64,000 nt of DNA from Aldehydirespirator sp965200005 (lineage in GTDB: Bacteria; Actinomycetota; Acidimicrobiia; Acidimicrobiales; Aldehydirespiratoraceae). Location of the stretch: the NCBI GenBank assembly GCA_965200005.1, contig OZ241331.1, forward strand, positions 1,364,001 to 1,428,000, read 5' to 3'. Shown here in pieces: positions 44,321 to 52,122 of this stretch; the stretch's first letter is position 1, and the number at the start of each line of letters is the position of its first letter. The notes below the pieces were generated by a model. That model saw only the letters and a list, made by a program, of their open reading frames with translations, did no database searches and was not told where the DNA came from. The translations under genes and the position numbers were made by a program.

Positions 44321-45205
44321 ATGGATGCTCAGAAAGCGATGCAACAGAACCCGCAGTCGACGATGACGCAGCCACTGCGTAACCGTGTGGCGCTTATCAC
44401 TGGTGCCGGACGTAGCGGTGGCATGGGTGAAGCAACCGCTCGCCGGTTTGCGGCCGCGGGTGCCGATGTGGTGGTGACAGACCTGGGTCGTGATCGCCCG
44501 GAGTTGCGCCAGAACGAGACCCATGGGTTAGGCGACGACATCGGCGCGGTCGAGGCGCTCGCTGCCGAGTTGGAGTCGAGCTTTGGAGTGCGCGCAAGAG
44601 CCGCCGCTCTTGATGTGACCGATCCCGCCCAGGCACGCCAGGTCGTCTCAGAGACCGTCAACGAGTTCGGAACGCTCGACATTCTGTTCAACAATGCGGG
44701 CGCTACGACTGGCATAGGGCGTTTCATTGACTCCACCGATGAGCAGTGGGAGTTGTCGTGGCAGGTCAACGTGATGGGCACTCGGCGGATGTCACGGCTA
44801 GCGCTCGAGGTGATGATCCCTCAGCGCAGTGGTGTCATCGTCAACAACATCTCGGTGGGTGGGCTGATCGCGGATGCTGGCTATGGCGCTTACAACGTCA
44901 CCAAGTTCGGGGTCACCGCTATCACCAAGCTGATTGCCAAAGAACACGGACCCGACGGGATCCGTTGCGTCGGCGTGTGCCCCGGGGCCATCAACACCCA
45001 GATGTCGGTGGCTAACCGCCGCCTCGTCGCGGATCTTGAGGGTGTTGATTCTGATGTTGCCTCGGAGATGTTGACGGCTGACGTGCCGATGGGTCGCTGG
45101 GGCACGGCAGACGAAGTCGCTCCGTTGGTGACGTTCTTATGCTCGCCGGCGGCGAGCTATATCAACGGCGCATTGATCCCCGTCGATGGTGGGTTGTTGC
45201 CGTAG
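44321..45205 (+). CDS. Short-chain dehydrogenase/reductase (SDR)
   Basis: 294 residues, classical SDR Rossmann fold. The cofactor loop is ITGAGRSGGMGEATARRFA (TGxxxGxG type), then LFNNAGATTGIG; the active site has Ser in NNISVGGLIADAG and YGAYNVTKFG (YxxxK). A C-terminal FLCSPAASYINGALIPVDGG completes it. Asp in VVTDLGRDRP just after strand 2 favours NAD over NADP. The substrate is unknown. It is divergent from the E1 gene with 141 bp between starts. Confidence 0.92.
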   Translation: MDAQKAMQQNPQSTMTQPLRNRVALITGAGRSGGMGEATARRFAAAGADVVVTDLGRDRPELRQNETHGLGDDIGAVEALAAELESSFGVRARAAALDVTDPAQARQVVSETVNEFGTLDILFNNAGATTGIGRFIDSTDEQWELSWQVNVMGTRRMSRLALEVMIPQRSGVIVNNISVGGLIADAGYGAYNVTKFGVTAITKLIAKEHGPDGIRCVGVCPGAINTQMSVANRRLVADLEGVDSDVASEMLTADVPMGRWGTADEVAPLVTFLCSPAASYINGALIPVDGGLLP

Positions 45206-45239
45206 CTACTGACAGTTGCTTTTGCGTACTCACGGTTGC

Positions 45240-46169
45240 TTAGACCAGGCCGGCGGTCATTGACTCCTTGACTTCGACGAGATATATGAAGGCATCAAGG
45301 CGGTACACGTTGTCGGTTGCCCGGATCTCATCAAGCAGGTGCGCGAGGTGTGTCTCGTTGCGGGAGCCGACCTCAACTATCAGGTCGAATCGGCCGAGCA
45401 CCGTAGCTACAAGCGCCACATCGGGGCGTTGCGCGATCGCTTGGGCAGCTGCTCGCACTGGCCCGCTGGTCTGGATCAACAAACCTGCATAGCCCCGTAA
45501 ACCTCGCACTCCCGGGCTCACGATCGTCTGAACTGTCACGACGCCCGAGCCGATGAGCCCAAGCACCTGTTCACGTGCTCCCGCAGGCGACATTGCGGCC
45601 GTTAGCGCCAGGTCGGTATAGGTAGCGCGACCATCACGGGCGAGGTGTTGGAGAATCTTGATGTCGGTGTTGTCGACCCCGCGGGACGGCGCTGTGACGG
45701 CGCGGCCGTGTTGGTGAGCGCCGCCGGCCACTTGCGACCAGTCCTGTTTGATGTAGGCGATCAGCGAGGCAACCTCGACGCCGCGTACTTGTGGATCGGC
45801 TCGCAAAGTTTCGATGGCAGCGTTGAGATGTTCGGCGTCGCGGGCTCGTAACTCGATGAACAGCCCGCCTCCACCGGCGAATATGAGCACAAAAGCTGCT
45901 TCATCCAGCTCAGCGAGCCGCTTTGCGACTGGGTCGACGCGACCCGCTACGTCGACAAGGCAGTAGGCGAATTCGCCGTAACCCAGAACCCGGGGGTCGA
46001 TACGGCCGAGGATGTGGATGACGCCATTGTCGATGAGCCGCTTGACCCTGGTCTTGACCGCTGCCTGGGACATCTCGACTTGCCGTGCGAGGGCTGTGTA
46101 ACTGGCTCGACCATCAGCGACGAGTTGATCGATGAGCGCTCTGTCAATGTCGTCAATCTCAACCGTCAC
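45240..46169 (-). CDS. Lrp/AsnC-family regulator with duplicated Lrp modules
   Basis: 309 residues, about twice normal Lrp length. The first half has an AsnC helix-turn-helix (DIDRALIDQLVADGRASYTAL, VKTRVKRLIDNGVIHIL) and an effector-binding domain; the second repeats both (DIKILQHLARDGRATYTDLA, then LVATVLGRFDLIVEVGS). The tandem arrangement gives an internal pseudo-dimer. It is the last gene of a probable operon with the VOC and Ldh2-type genes (55 bp gap) and may sense their substrate or product. Start GTG 46169. Confidence 0.88.
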   Translation of the reverse strand: MTVEIDDIDRALIDQLVADGRASYTALARQVEMSQAAVKTRVKRLIDNGVIHILGRIDPRVLGYGEFAYCLVDVAGRVDPVAKRLAELDEAAFVLIFAGGGGLFIELRARDAEHLNAAIETLRADPQVRGVEVASLIAYIKQDWSQVAGGAHQHGRAVTAPSRGVDNTDIKILQHLARDGRATYTDLALTAAMSPAGAREQVLGLIGSGVVTVQTIVSPGVRGLRGYAGLLIQTSGPVRAAAQAIAQRPDVALVATVLGRFDLIVEVGSRNETHLAHLLDEIRATDNVYRLDAFIYLVEVKESMTAGLV

Positions 46170-46223
46170 TTCACCAAGGCTACGAGCCTGGTTACCTGCA
46201 ACTCAGCCATGTCAGGCTCGGGG

Positions 46224-47282
46224 TTATGTGGGTCGTGGGGCTTGGCGTCGGAGTTGGATCGGGTTGTCTGATTGGTTTGGTTGGTGCGTGAAGACTTCGG
46301 GATTGCGGCGCCAGTCGTCTACCCAGTGATTTGAACAATGACTGCCACGGTGGGCATCGAGCATTAGCTCGGGTGGTGGTGGGTTCATTAACTCAATGTG
46401 TGTTCCATCGGCGTCATACAGCCAGGCGATAGTTGTGTCGTATTCGGGGTAGTACGCGGGTTTGCTAAGTGGTGCAACACCTGCATCGACGGCACGCTGC
46501 CACACTCGGCTGACATCGTCAGTCGTGAAGCAAAGATGATCAAAGCAGGGGCCTCTTTGCTCAAACACCGGCCCGTCGATCGTGTCAAAGGCCCCGCCGA
46601 TTATTTCCAGGCAGAATTCATGCTCGTCCGTATCAAAGAATGGATCGGCCAACATCACAAAGCCCTGTACTGATTCGCGCGACGTGGTGCAGTAGTCGGT
46701 TGTGGAACTGGCTGGTTTCGCGTTGTCAAGTTCGAGTGGTGCAGTGAAGTCGTAAGTCTTGATCAAGCCGAAGTGCTGGGTCCAGAACGCTTCGGCTTGG
46801 GCAAGATCATCTGTCAAGCAAGACAGGTGATGTAGTGCCAGTTTGTCTCGGTTGTGTCGCTGGGGTCGGGGTACTGCGACATTGCGGTGTTCCACAATGT
46901 CGATCATCAATCCTTCTGGCGACCACACACCAGCAGCAATCGCCAGGGTTGTGCCGTCGATGATGAAAGGCTCGGGCTTCCAGGCTGACTTCAGGCCTGC
47001 GGCGATCAGTTCCTGATAGGCGTGCTCGACATCGTCGCACCGGAGCGCTACACGCTCAATACTCCAACCTTGCCGTGTGAGATACTCCTCGGATTCGGGT
47101 GGCAACGGCCGACCTTGTATTTCGATCAGGACGTCCGTGCCCGCACCCCCATATGCGACGTCATGGGTGTCCCGCCGGTAGGAGCGTTCGGTCAACTCAC
47201 AGCCGAGCGCGCGGTAAGCACTCCAGGCATAGTCCACATCAGCCGTGAGCAAACCGACATGATCAAACCGAAACCGTGTCAC
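46224..47282 (-). CDS. Two-domain VOC-family (glyoxalase/extradiol dioxygenase-like) protein
   Basis: 352 residues with two vicinal-oxygen-chelate modules: RFDHVGLLTADVDYAWSAYR and later ALHHLSCLTDDLAQAEAFW. Metal-ligand candidates are His in HHLS, His in CFDHLCFTTDDV and Glu in GTHIELMNPPP. The fold includes extradiol dioxygenases, 4-hydroxyphenylpyruvate dioxygenase and glyoxalases, so the reaction is open. GTG 47282 overlaps the Ldh2-type stop by 4 bp. The C-terminal 40 residues are hydrophilic. Confidence 0.8.
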   Translation of the reverse strand: MTRFRFDHVGLLTADVDYAWSAYRALGCELTERSYRRDTHDVAYGGAGTDVLIEIQGRPLPPESEEYLTRQGWSIERVALRCDDVEHAYQELIAAGLKSAWKPEPFIIDGTTLAIAAGVWSPEGLMIDIVEHRNVAVPRPQRHNRDKLALHHLSCLTDDLAQAEAFWTQHFGLIKTYDFTAPLELDNAKPASSTTDYCTTSRESVQGFVMLADPFFDTDEHEFCLEIIGGAFDTIDGPVFEQRGPCFDHLCFTTDDVSRVWQRAVDAGVAPLSKPAYYPEYDTTIAWLYDADGTHIELMNPPPPELMLDAHRGSHCSNHWVDDWRRNPEVFTHQPNQSDNPIQLRRQAPRPT

Positions 47283-48472
47283 TGCGAGTGACCTAGATCG
47301 GCAGCGGTTGATTCAGCAGTGGGCGTTGCTTGCTTAGTGTCTCCGTTAGCAACAGTTGCCGCGAACTCGTTTCGCAAGCCTTCAATTGTGAGACCGACGC
47401 TGCTGGTAATTCGCTCGAATGACTCCCAGTGAGCCGGCAGGATGTCGACGTGTTGCTGTGAGTTCATGGCACGCCAGCCGCGCTCACCAGGCAGGAAGAT
47501 CTCATCGACGCCGGGTCGCCGTTTGGCTCCCTTGACTGCAGTCACTAGCTCGTCTGACTTGGCGCCGGGTTCGGCTGCGGGCATCCAGTGCGATGGGTCG
47601 ATCACAATCACACACGCACCACCAGTCAAGGCTTCGTCTCGAGGCTCCAACCAGTACGACGGCGGGCCCGGGATCTGCGGTGTCAGGCGGGCACCGGGGT
47701 TGATCAACCCAGCAAGCATCTCGGTGAACAAGTTCAAGGCATACATGCGCGGTGTGCCGAACACGGATGGTGCCTCGCAATCCGAGATTCGTCCGTACTC
47801 CTCCATCTGTCGGAAGTAGGGCGCCGGATCGTCTGTTAACTCGCCCGTCTCGGGGTCGGCAAGGAACGGTCCGGGCAGTTTGGTGCCTTTGAAGTAGGCC
47901 TCGCTGAGGTTGCCGTCGTGAACCTCTATGGCCTGGATGTCGCAAACGATTGGGGGATGCTCGCCGCCGGGTGATGCCGCCGCGAACGGTGCCCCAGAGA
48001 GGACGTTTTGCATCCCACCCCAGGGCGACACCAGCGGAAGGCTGTTGTTGGTCGCGATCGCCATCATGTTGTTAGCGGCGGCCATGCGGACATAGGTACC
48101 GAAGGCTCCAGCGTCGTTGAAGTCACGCACAAACGCGATGGCGATGGCATGGTCGCGTGCCTTGTCGATAGCCGCTTGTGTTGCCATCGTGAGTGCCCAC
48201 TGGCCGGAGGAACGGTGAGCGTCGATAACCAGCCAGGTCGGCCCCTCGCCGGTGACTTCAGGTGTGGCGTTCACGTCCATCGTTCCGGTTCGAGCCAGCA
48301 GCACCGGGATCTCAAACACGCCCATGCCTTGGGTGAGCTTGCCGTTGCGGTCACCGTCAGACACGCAATGTGCCACAACCTTGGCGTGTTCCTGCGAGAA
48401 CCCCAGTTCAACAAGCACCCGCCGATAGCAATACTCAAGAAAGTCCGGATCTTCTCGCAACATCGCAGCCAC
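47279..48472 (-). CDS. Ldh2/malate-L-lactate dehydrogenase-family oxidoreductase
   Basis: 397 residues of the NAD(P)-dependent Ldh2 family (malate, L-sulfolactate, ureidoglycolate and related dehydrogenases), distinct from Rossmann-fold LDH. Typical segments are VAHCVSDGDRNGKLTQGMGV, FVRDFNDAGAFGTYVRMAA with SPWGGMQNVLSGAPFAAA, and PGERGWRAMNS at the end. The usual catalytic His region appears as FNDAGAFG, where the conserved GHxGxxG-type His is replaced, so activity may differ from the named members. Start GTG 48472, with ATG 48463 as an alternative. First gene of the operon with VOC and Lrp genes. Confidence 0.8.
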   Translation of the reverse strand: MAAMLREDPDFLEYCYRRVLVELGFSQEHAKVVAHCVSDGDRNGKLTQGMGVFEIPVLLARTGTMDVNATPEVTGEGPTWLVIDAHRSSGQWALTMATQAAIDKARDHAIAIAFVRDFNDAGAFGTYVRMAAANNMMAIATNNSLPLVSPWGGMQNVLSGAPFAAASPGGEHPPIVCDIQAIEVHDGNLSEAYFKGTKLPGPFLADPETGELTDDPAPYFRQMEEYGRISDCEAPSVFGTPRMYALNLFTEMLAGLINPGARLTPQIPGPPSYWLEPRDEALTGGACVIVIDPSHWMPAAEPGAKSDELVTAVKGAKRRPGVDEIFLPGERGWRAMNSQQHVDILPAHWESFERITSSVGLTIEGLRNEFAATVANGDTKQATPTAESTAADLGHSQ

Positions 48473-49039
48473 GTTATGGCCACCACCTCCGTCGATCTAG
48501 CTAAACCCAGTCCGTCCGACAGGCTCTCAGAGACGGCCGGACTCATGGCCCAACGAGATGTGCGCTCGCTTCACGGCTGGTGCCGAGTCATTGCTCGTGC
48601 GCACTGCCATTACAAGTCATCAGTCGAACGCTCCGGATACCCGTTGGTACCACGACAACTAGCTCAATGACCGTTGCTCAACAACTCAAGCACAAGTACA
48701 TGAGTTCGGATCGTTGACACGAAGTGCCCAGAATCACTCTTAAGCGGCGGATACAACCCTGTACAGATCTCATGCACACGCCGGTTGCGAACTTCAGTGC
48801 GATAGTGGCCTTGCTCACGCCGCGTGCATCAGCGGTGTGCACTTGCTAGCGAGACAAGAGTGACGTAAGCGTGCTGCTGACGAGACAGATCCAGGTTGAA
48901 GAGCCATGAGCACGTCGCAGTCAGCCGATGCGTCAATCGCCCCGGGAGTCTGTGTGTACCGCGAGTATTAACGGGAACTCGCAATGAAGTGCCGTAAGTT
49001 CGCGGGAACTTTGATGCAAGTGATTGGGGTGCGAGTGTC
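48473..49039. other. 567-bp stretch without a recognisable gene
   Basis: I see no credible gene on either strand; short frames here have no protein-like features. It should contain the divergent promoters of the Ldh2 operon (minus) and the dioxygenase-like gene (plus). A TTGACA hexamer at 48714-48719 has no good -10 partner at normal spacing. It may be the remains of a lost gene. Confidence 0.4.
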
Positions 49040-49873
49040 GTGAGCAGAACCTTGACGAGGCTTGGGCCTGACTGCAGTACTGACGACATCGTTGCGGTGA
49101 GCGAGCGCGACGGTGGTGTAATCGTTGACAGTTGGTTGTCACCGGATTTGCTCGGTCGGTTCAACGCCGAGATTGAGCCGTGGATGTTGAGTTATCAGGG
49201 CACGGACTCTGGCTCAGAGGCCTCCGATGAGTTCCTGGGACGACGCACCAAACGAATCCAGGGTCTGTGCGCGAAGACGCCAAGCTTCGTTGAGATCATG
49301 CTTAATGAGCGGCTCTTGGGGTTTGCCGAAGCAGTGATCGGGCCGATCAGTCCCAGTTTGATTCTCAATGACGGCGAGGTGATCGACATTGGCCCTGGCG
49401 AGGCTGCACAACCGTTTCATCGAGATGATGACGCCTGGAACTTTGCGCATGCCGAGGCTCCGATGATTGTTAACACGATCGCTGCGCTGGTTGACATCAC
49501 CCCCGAAATGGGTGGCACGCTGGTGGTGCCGGGCAGTCACCGCTGGGAACCAGGGCGAATCCCGCAACCCCACGAAGTCGTTGCCTGTAGCCTTCCGGCA
49601 GGTTCGGCACTGTTCTTCAGGGGAAACACGCTCCACGCGGGCGGCACTAACCGCACCACGAATCGGTGGCGCCGCGCACTCTCAACCAGCTATTGCTGCG
49701 GCTGGTTGCGCCCAGTCGAGAATAGCTACACGAACGTCCCACTTGAAGTAGTCCGGAAGCTTCCAAGACGCGCCCAGCAACTCCTCGGTTATGAGTTGTA
49801 CGACGCCTCAGCAGTAGGCGGCGGCTACCTTGGCTACCACGAAATGTCCGACCCAATGCACCTGCTCAATTAG
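49040..49873 (+). CDS. Phytanoyl-CoA dioxygenase (PhyH)-family protein
   Basis: 277 residues, non-heme Fe(II)/2-oxoglutarate dioxygenase fold. The facial triad is HxD in QPFHRDDDAW and the distal His in GNTLHAGGTNR; Arg in TTNRWRRALS probably binds 2-oxoglutarate. VPGSHRWEPGR, a common PhyH motif, sits between them. Many bacterial members hydroxylate small molecules or natural products instead of phytanoyl-CoA, so the substrate is unknown. GTG start at 49040. Confidence 0.88.
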   Translation: MSRTLTRLGPDCSTDDIVAVSERDGGVIVDSWLSPDLLGRFNAEIEPWMLSYQGTDSGSEASDEFLGRRTKRIQGLCAKTPSFVEIMLNERLLGFAEAVIGPISPSLILNDGEVIDIGPGEAAQPFHRDDDAWNFAHAEAPMIVNTIAALVDITPEMGGTLVVPGSHRWEPGRIPQPHEVVACSLPAGSALFFRGNTLHAGGTNRTTNRWRRALSTSYCCGWLRPVENSYTNVPLEVVRKLPRRAQQLLGYELYDASAVGGGYLGYHEMSDPMHLLN

Positions 49874-49924
49874 CAACGGCCCACGACAGACGCAAGCGGC
49901 AAAGCTTGGACGTCCAGATTCGAG

Positions 49925-50170
49925 CTACGTGGTCTCCAGTTCACGCCGAACCTCCAGCGCTACCAACCGTTCCTTGACCTGATAGATCGCTGCAGTGTTG
50001 GCATAGATCTTGGTCGACAACTTCGTGTCAAGCCTGTTGATCCTGTTGTCGAGTCTGTCAAATTGTTCCAAAATCCGGTCCCTGAACCCATTCATGATCC
50101 GGTAGATAACGTAAACGTAAAGCATGGCCCCAAGCGTCATCACACCAACATCGACCCAATCAGCGTCCAC
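49925..50170 (-). CDS. Small membrane-anchored coiled-coil protein
   Basis: 81 residues: an N-terminal transmembrane helix (VGVMTLGAMLYVYVIYRIM), then a charged heptad-rich helix (RILEQFDRLDNRINRLDTKL, QVKERLVALEVRRELE). It resembles in plan, but not closely in sequence, the two small coiled-coil proteins at 58.1-58.6 and 62.6-62.8 kb. Function unknown; possibly a scaffold or a membrane tether. Start GTG 50170. Confidence 0.6.
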   Translation of the reverse strand: MDADWVDVGVMTLGAMLYVYVIYRIMNGFRDRILEQFDRLDNRINRLDTKLSTKIYANTAAIYQVKERLVALEVRRELETT

Positions 50171-50524
50171 ATCTGTGCGTGCGTCATGCCGACACTCGAC
50201 GTCAACTCAGTCTCTCAAGATCACGCCCATCGTCCACATGCATTGTGCGATGATCTGGTCTTGTGGCCGTACGCCCTTGTCATGGTCTGCATCTATAGTA
50301 TGTAGCTACTGAGTCCGGCAAACATCAGTCGAACCTGTCGTGTGACTGCTTGCGACCGGTAAGTGATCGATGGCCGCGCTATGGCAACCGAACACAGCGC
50401 TCATGGTTTGGAGAGCTCGTGGGTGGTCTGCTGGGCGTGCGAGCTATAGGTCTAGCTGGGGCTGGAGAGTTGGCTCGGCTAGTGGCCTTTGCTTGGTCGG
50501 TGCTGCCGCCTTTGGACCATGGGA
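50171..50524. other. 354-bp stretch without a recognisable gene
   Basis: No gene is supported here. The stretch separates the small coiled-coil gene from the left end of the insertion sequence and becomes G/T-rich on the plus strand near 50500. Confidence 0.4.
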
Positions 50525-50606
50525 TGAGGGTCGCTGGGTTTGTTGGTGGCTTGTTTTGGTGGGTCGCTGGGTTGTGGGTGTTTAGCGTTGGGTTGGTTGG
50601 TGTCTG

Positions 50607-50906
50607 GTGGGGTTGCGGGTTCGGGCGGTTGGTGTGGTTTTGGAGGTGGAGCGTTAGGGTGATTCGCGGTGGTGTGCGGTTCGTTGGGTTGGCGAGAAGC
50701 TGGGACCGAATCTTGAGACGATTCGTAAGTGGGTTCGCTGCTTCGAGATCGATAACGGTGAGTTGCCTGGTTTCAAGACTGAGGATCGTGAACGGTTGAA
50801 GCAACCCGAACGCGAGAATCGCGAGTTGCGCAGAGCGAACGAGATTTTGAAGTTGGCTTCGGGTTTCTTCGCGGCGGAGCTCGACCGTCCACAAAGTCGC
50901 AGGTAA
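50607..50906 (+). CDS. IS3-family transposase OrfA
   Basis: About 99 residues: RAVGVVLEVERRGDSRW, the helix-turn-helix AVRWVGEKLGPNLETIRKWV, and the leucine-zipper-like tail ENRELRRANEILKLASGFF with AAELDRPQSRR before TAA at 50904-50906. It binds IS ends and, after a -1 ribosomal frameshift, is joined to OrfB. There is no ATG; GTG 50607 is the best available start, and an in-frame TAG lies upstream at 50583. The N-terminus looks degraded (many Gly/Val/Trp where charged residues are usual). Confidence 0.75.
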
Positions 50907-51790
50907 AGTTCATTGACGCTCACCGGGATGAGTTCGGGGTCGAGCCGATCTGTGGAACACTGCGGATCGCCCCTTCCACGTATTGGGCTTATAAGCGGCG
51001 TCCTTCGTCTGCTCGCGCGATCCGTGATGAGCAGTTAAAGATCGAGATCAGCCGCGTTTTTCACGACAATTTTGGTGTTTATGGGGCACCCAAGATTTGG
51101 GCTCAACTCAACCGCGAAAACATCAGGGTTGCTCGTTGCACCGTCGAACGTTTGATGCGTGACCTCGGGATACGCGGAGCTACTCGAGGCAAACCCAAAC
51201 AAACCACCACCCCAGTCGCGGCTTCGGAGAGTCCCAGGGATCTCCTGGATCGCAAGTTCGGGGCGGTGGCACCGAACCGCCTGTGGGTAGCAGATCTCAC
51301 CTATGTACGCACCAAGACCGGGTTCGTATATGTGCGGATCGTCGGCTGCAAAGCCTCCAGATCGCTAACCGCAAACATCGCTCTAGACGCCCTCGAACAA
51401 GCCATCTGGGACCGCAAACGCGACAACGGTGATCTCACCGGCTTGATCCATCACAGCGACAAGGGCAGCCAATACCTCGCCATCGCATACACCAACCGCT
51501 TAGCCCGAAACGGAGTCATCGCCCCAGTCGGATCCCGCGGTGACTCCTACGACAACGCCCTAGCCGAAACCATCATCGGCCTCTACAAAACCGAACTCAT
51601 CAACAACAAAAGACCCTGGAGCGGACTCAAAGACCTCGAACTAGCCACCCTCGAATATATTGACTGGTACAACCACCAGCGCATCTATGACACCCTCAGA
51701 AACACCACACCCACCGAACACGAAACCAACCACCACACTCAAACCACAACAAAAACAACCAAACAAAAACACCACCAAACAACCCGGTGA
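50906..51790 (+). CDS. IS3-family transposase OrfB (DDE integrase), with a small internal deletion
   Basis: Open frame -1 relative to OrfA, starting KFIDAHRDEFGVEPICGTLR. The HTH-21 part is YGAPKIWAQLNRENIRVARC, and the rve catalytic core contains PNRLWVADLTYVRTKTGFVY (first Asp), LIHHSDKGSQYL (second Asp) and GDSYDNALAETIIGLYKTE (Glu). Between GFVYV and RIVGCKASRS about nine residues seen in relatives are missing, just after the first Asp, so the enzyme may be inactive. The tail is His/Thr/Gln-rich where coding runs into the right IS end. If frameshifting fails, an internal start such as that at 51152 is possible. Confidence 0.85.
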   Translation, partial: KFIDAHRDEFGVEPICGTLRIAPSTYWAYKRRPSSARAIRDEQLKIEISRVFHDNFGVYGAPKIWAQLNRENIRVARCTVERLMRDLGIRGATRGKPKQTTTPVAASESPRDLLDRKFGAVAPNRLWVADLTYVRTKTGFVYVRIVGCKASRSLTANIALDALEQAIWDRKRDNGDLTGLIHHSDKGSQYLAIAYTNRLARNGVIAPVGSRGDSYDNALAETIIGLYKTELINNKRPWSGLKDLELATLEYIDWYNHQRIYDTLRNTTPTEHETNHHTQTTTKTTKQKHHQTTR

Positions 51791-51796
51791 AATTCA

Positions 51797-52057
51797 CAGA
51801 CCATCAGCTCGCTCATTAACGGCACCGCCTAGGGAAGTCAAGTCCGAGCCACCAACAGCGGCGCAACAGCTTCTGGTCTGTGAGTGCCACCTCAACAACC
51901 GGTCACGAGCGAGAGGGAGCTCCAGAAGCAGCGACCGGAGTGCCCTCTACACAGTCAAACAACTCCAATGGCAGAGCCTCCGCCCAAACTGCCCCGTAAC
52001 AAGTCATAATGGAGCCAAGCGGAGTGCATTTAGCATCAACCCTTGAAAGGTTCATCA
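51797..52057. other. Promoter-length gap between IS and FN3-SLH gene
   Basis: 261 bp without a gene. The region supplies the promoter and ribosome-binding site (GAAAGG at 52044-52049) of the large FN3-SLH gene. Confidence 0.4.
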
Positions 52058-52122
52058 GTGACTGTCAATCCCACGAGGAGGCGCGACAAGCACGCCTCTG
52101 AGTCTTGCACGACTGCTTTTGA

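Larger units (their letters stand above)
50525..51796 (+). mobile_element. IS3-family insertion sequence, about 1.27 kb, probably decaying
   Basis: The right end, read inward on the minus strand, is TGAATTTCACC followed by GGGTTGTTTGGTGG and ends at 51796. The left side at 50525 starts TGA, then eight unmatched bases, then GGGTTTGTTGGTGG, so the inner inverted repeat is clear and the outer part has diverged. Between them are overlapping orfA and orfB in -1 relation, as in IS3 elements. No clean target-site duplication is visible. The left end is G/T-rich and the right end A/C-rich, consistent with inverted termini. Confidence 0.8.

Noticed and set aside
47502..47945. Alternative minus-strand frame inside the Ldh2-type gene
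   Set aside because: Arg/His/Pro-rich, with no start context; the Ldh2 frame is continuous and recognisable.
48829..49164. Minus-strand frame of 111 codons before the dioxygenase gene
   Set aside because: Ser/Thr/Leu-rich with no domain-like pattern and overlapping the start of a convincing gene; treated as a shadow.
50379..50894. Long minus-strand frame opposite the left part of the IS
   Set aside because: It is Asn/Pro/Thr-rich because the plus strand is G/T-rich; the plus-strand OrfA frame has clear IS3 motifs.
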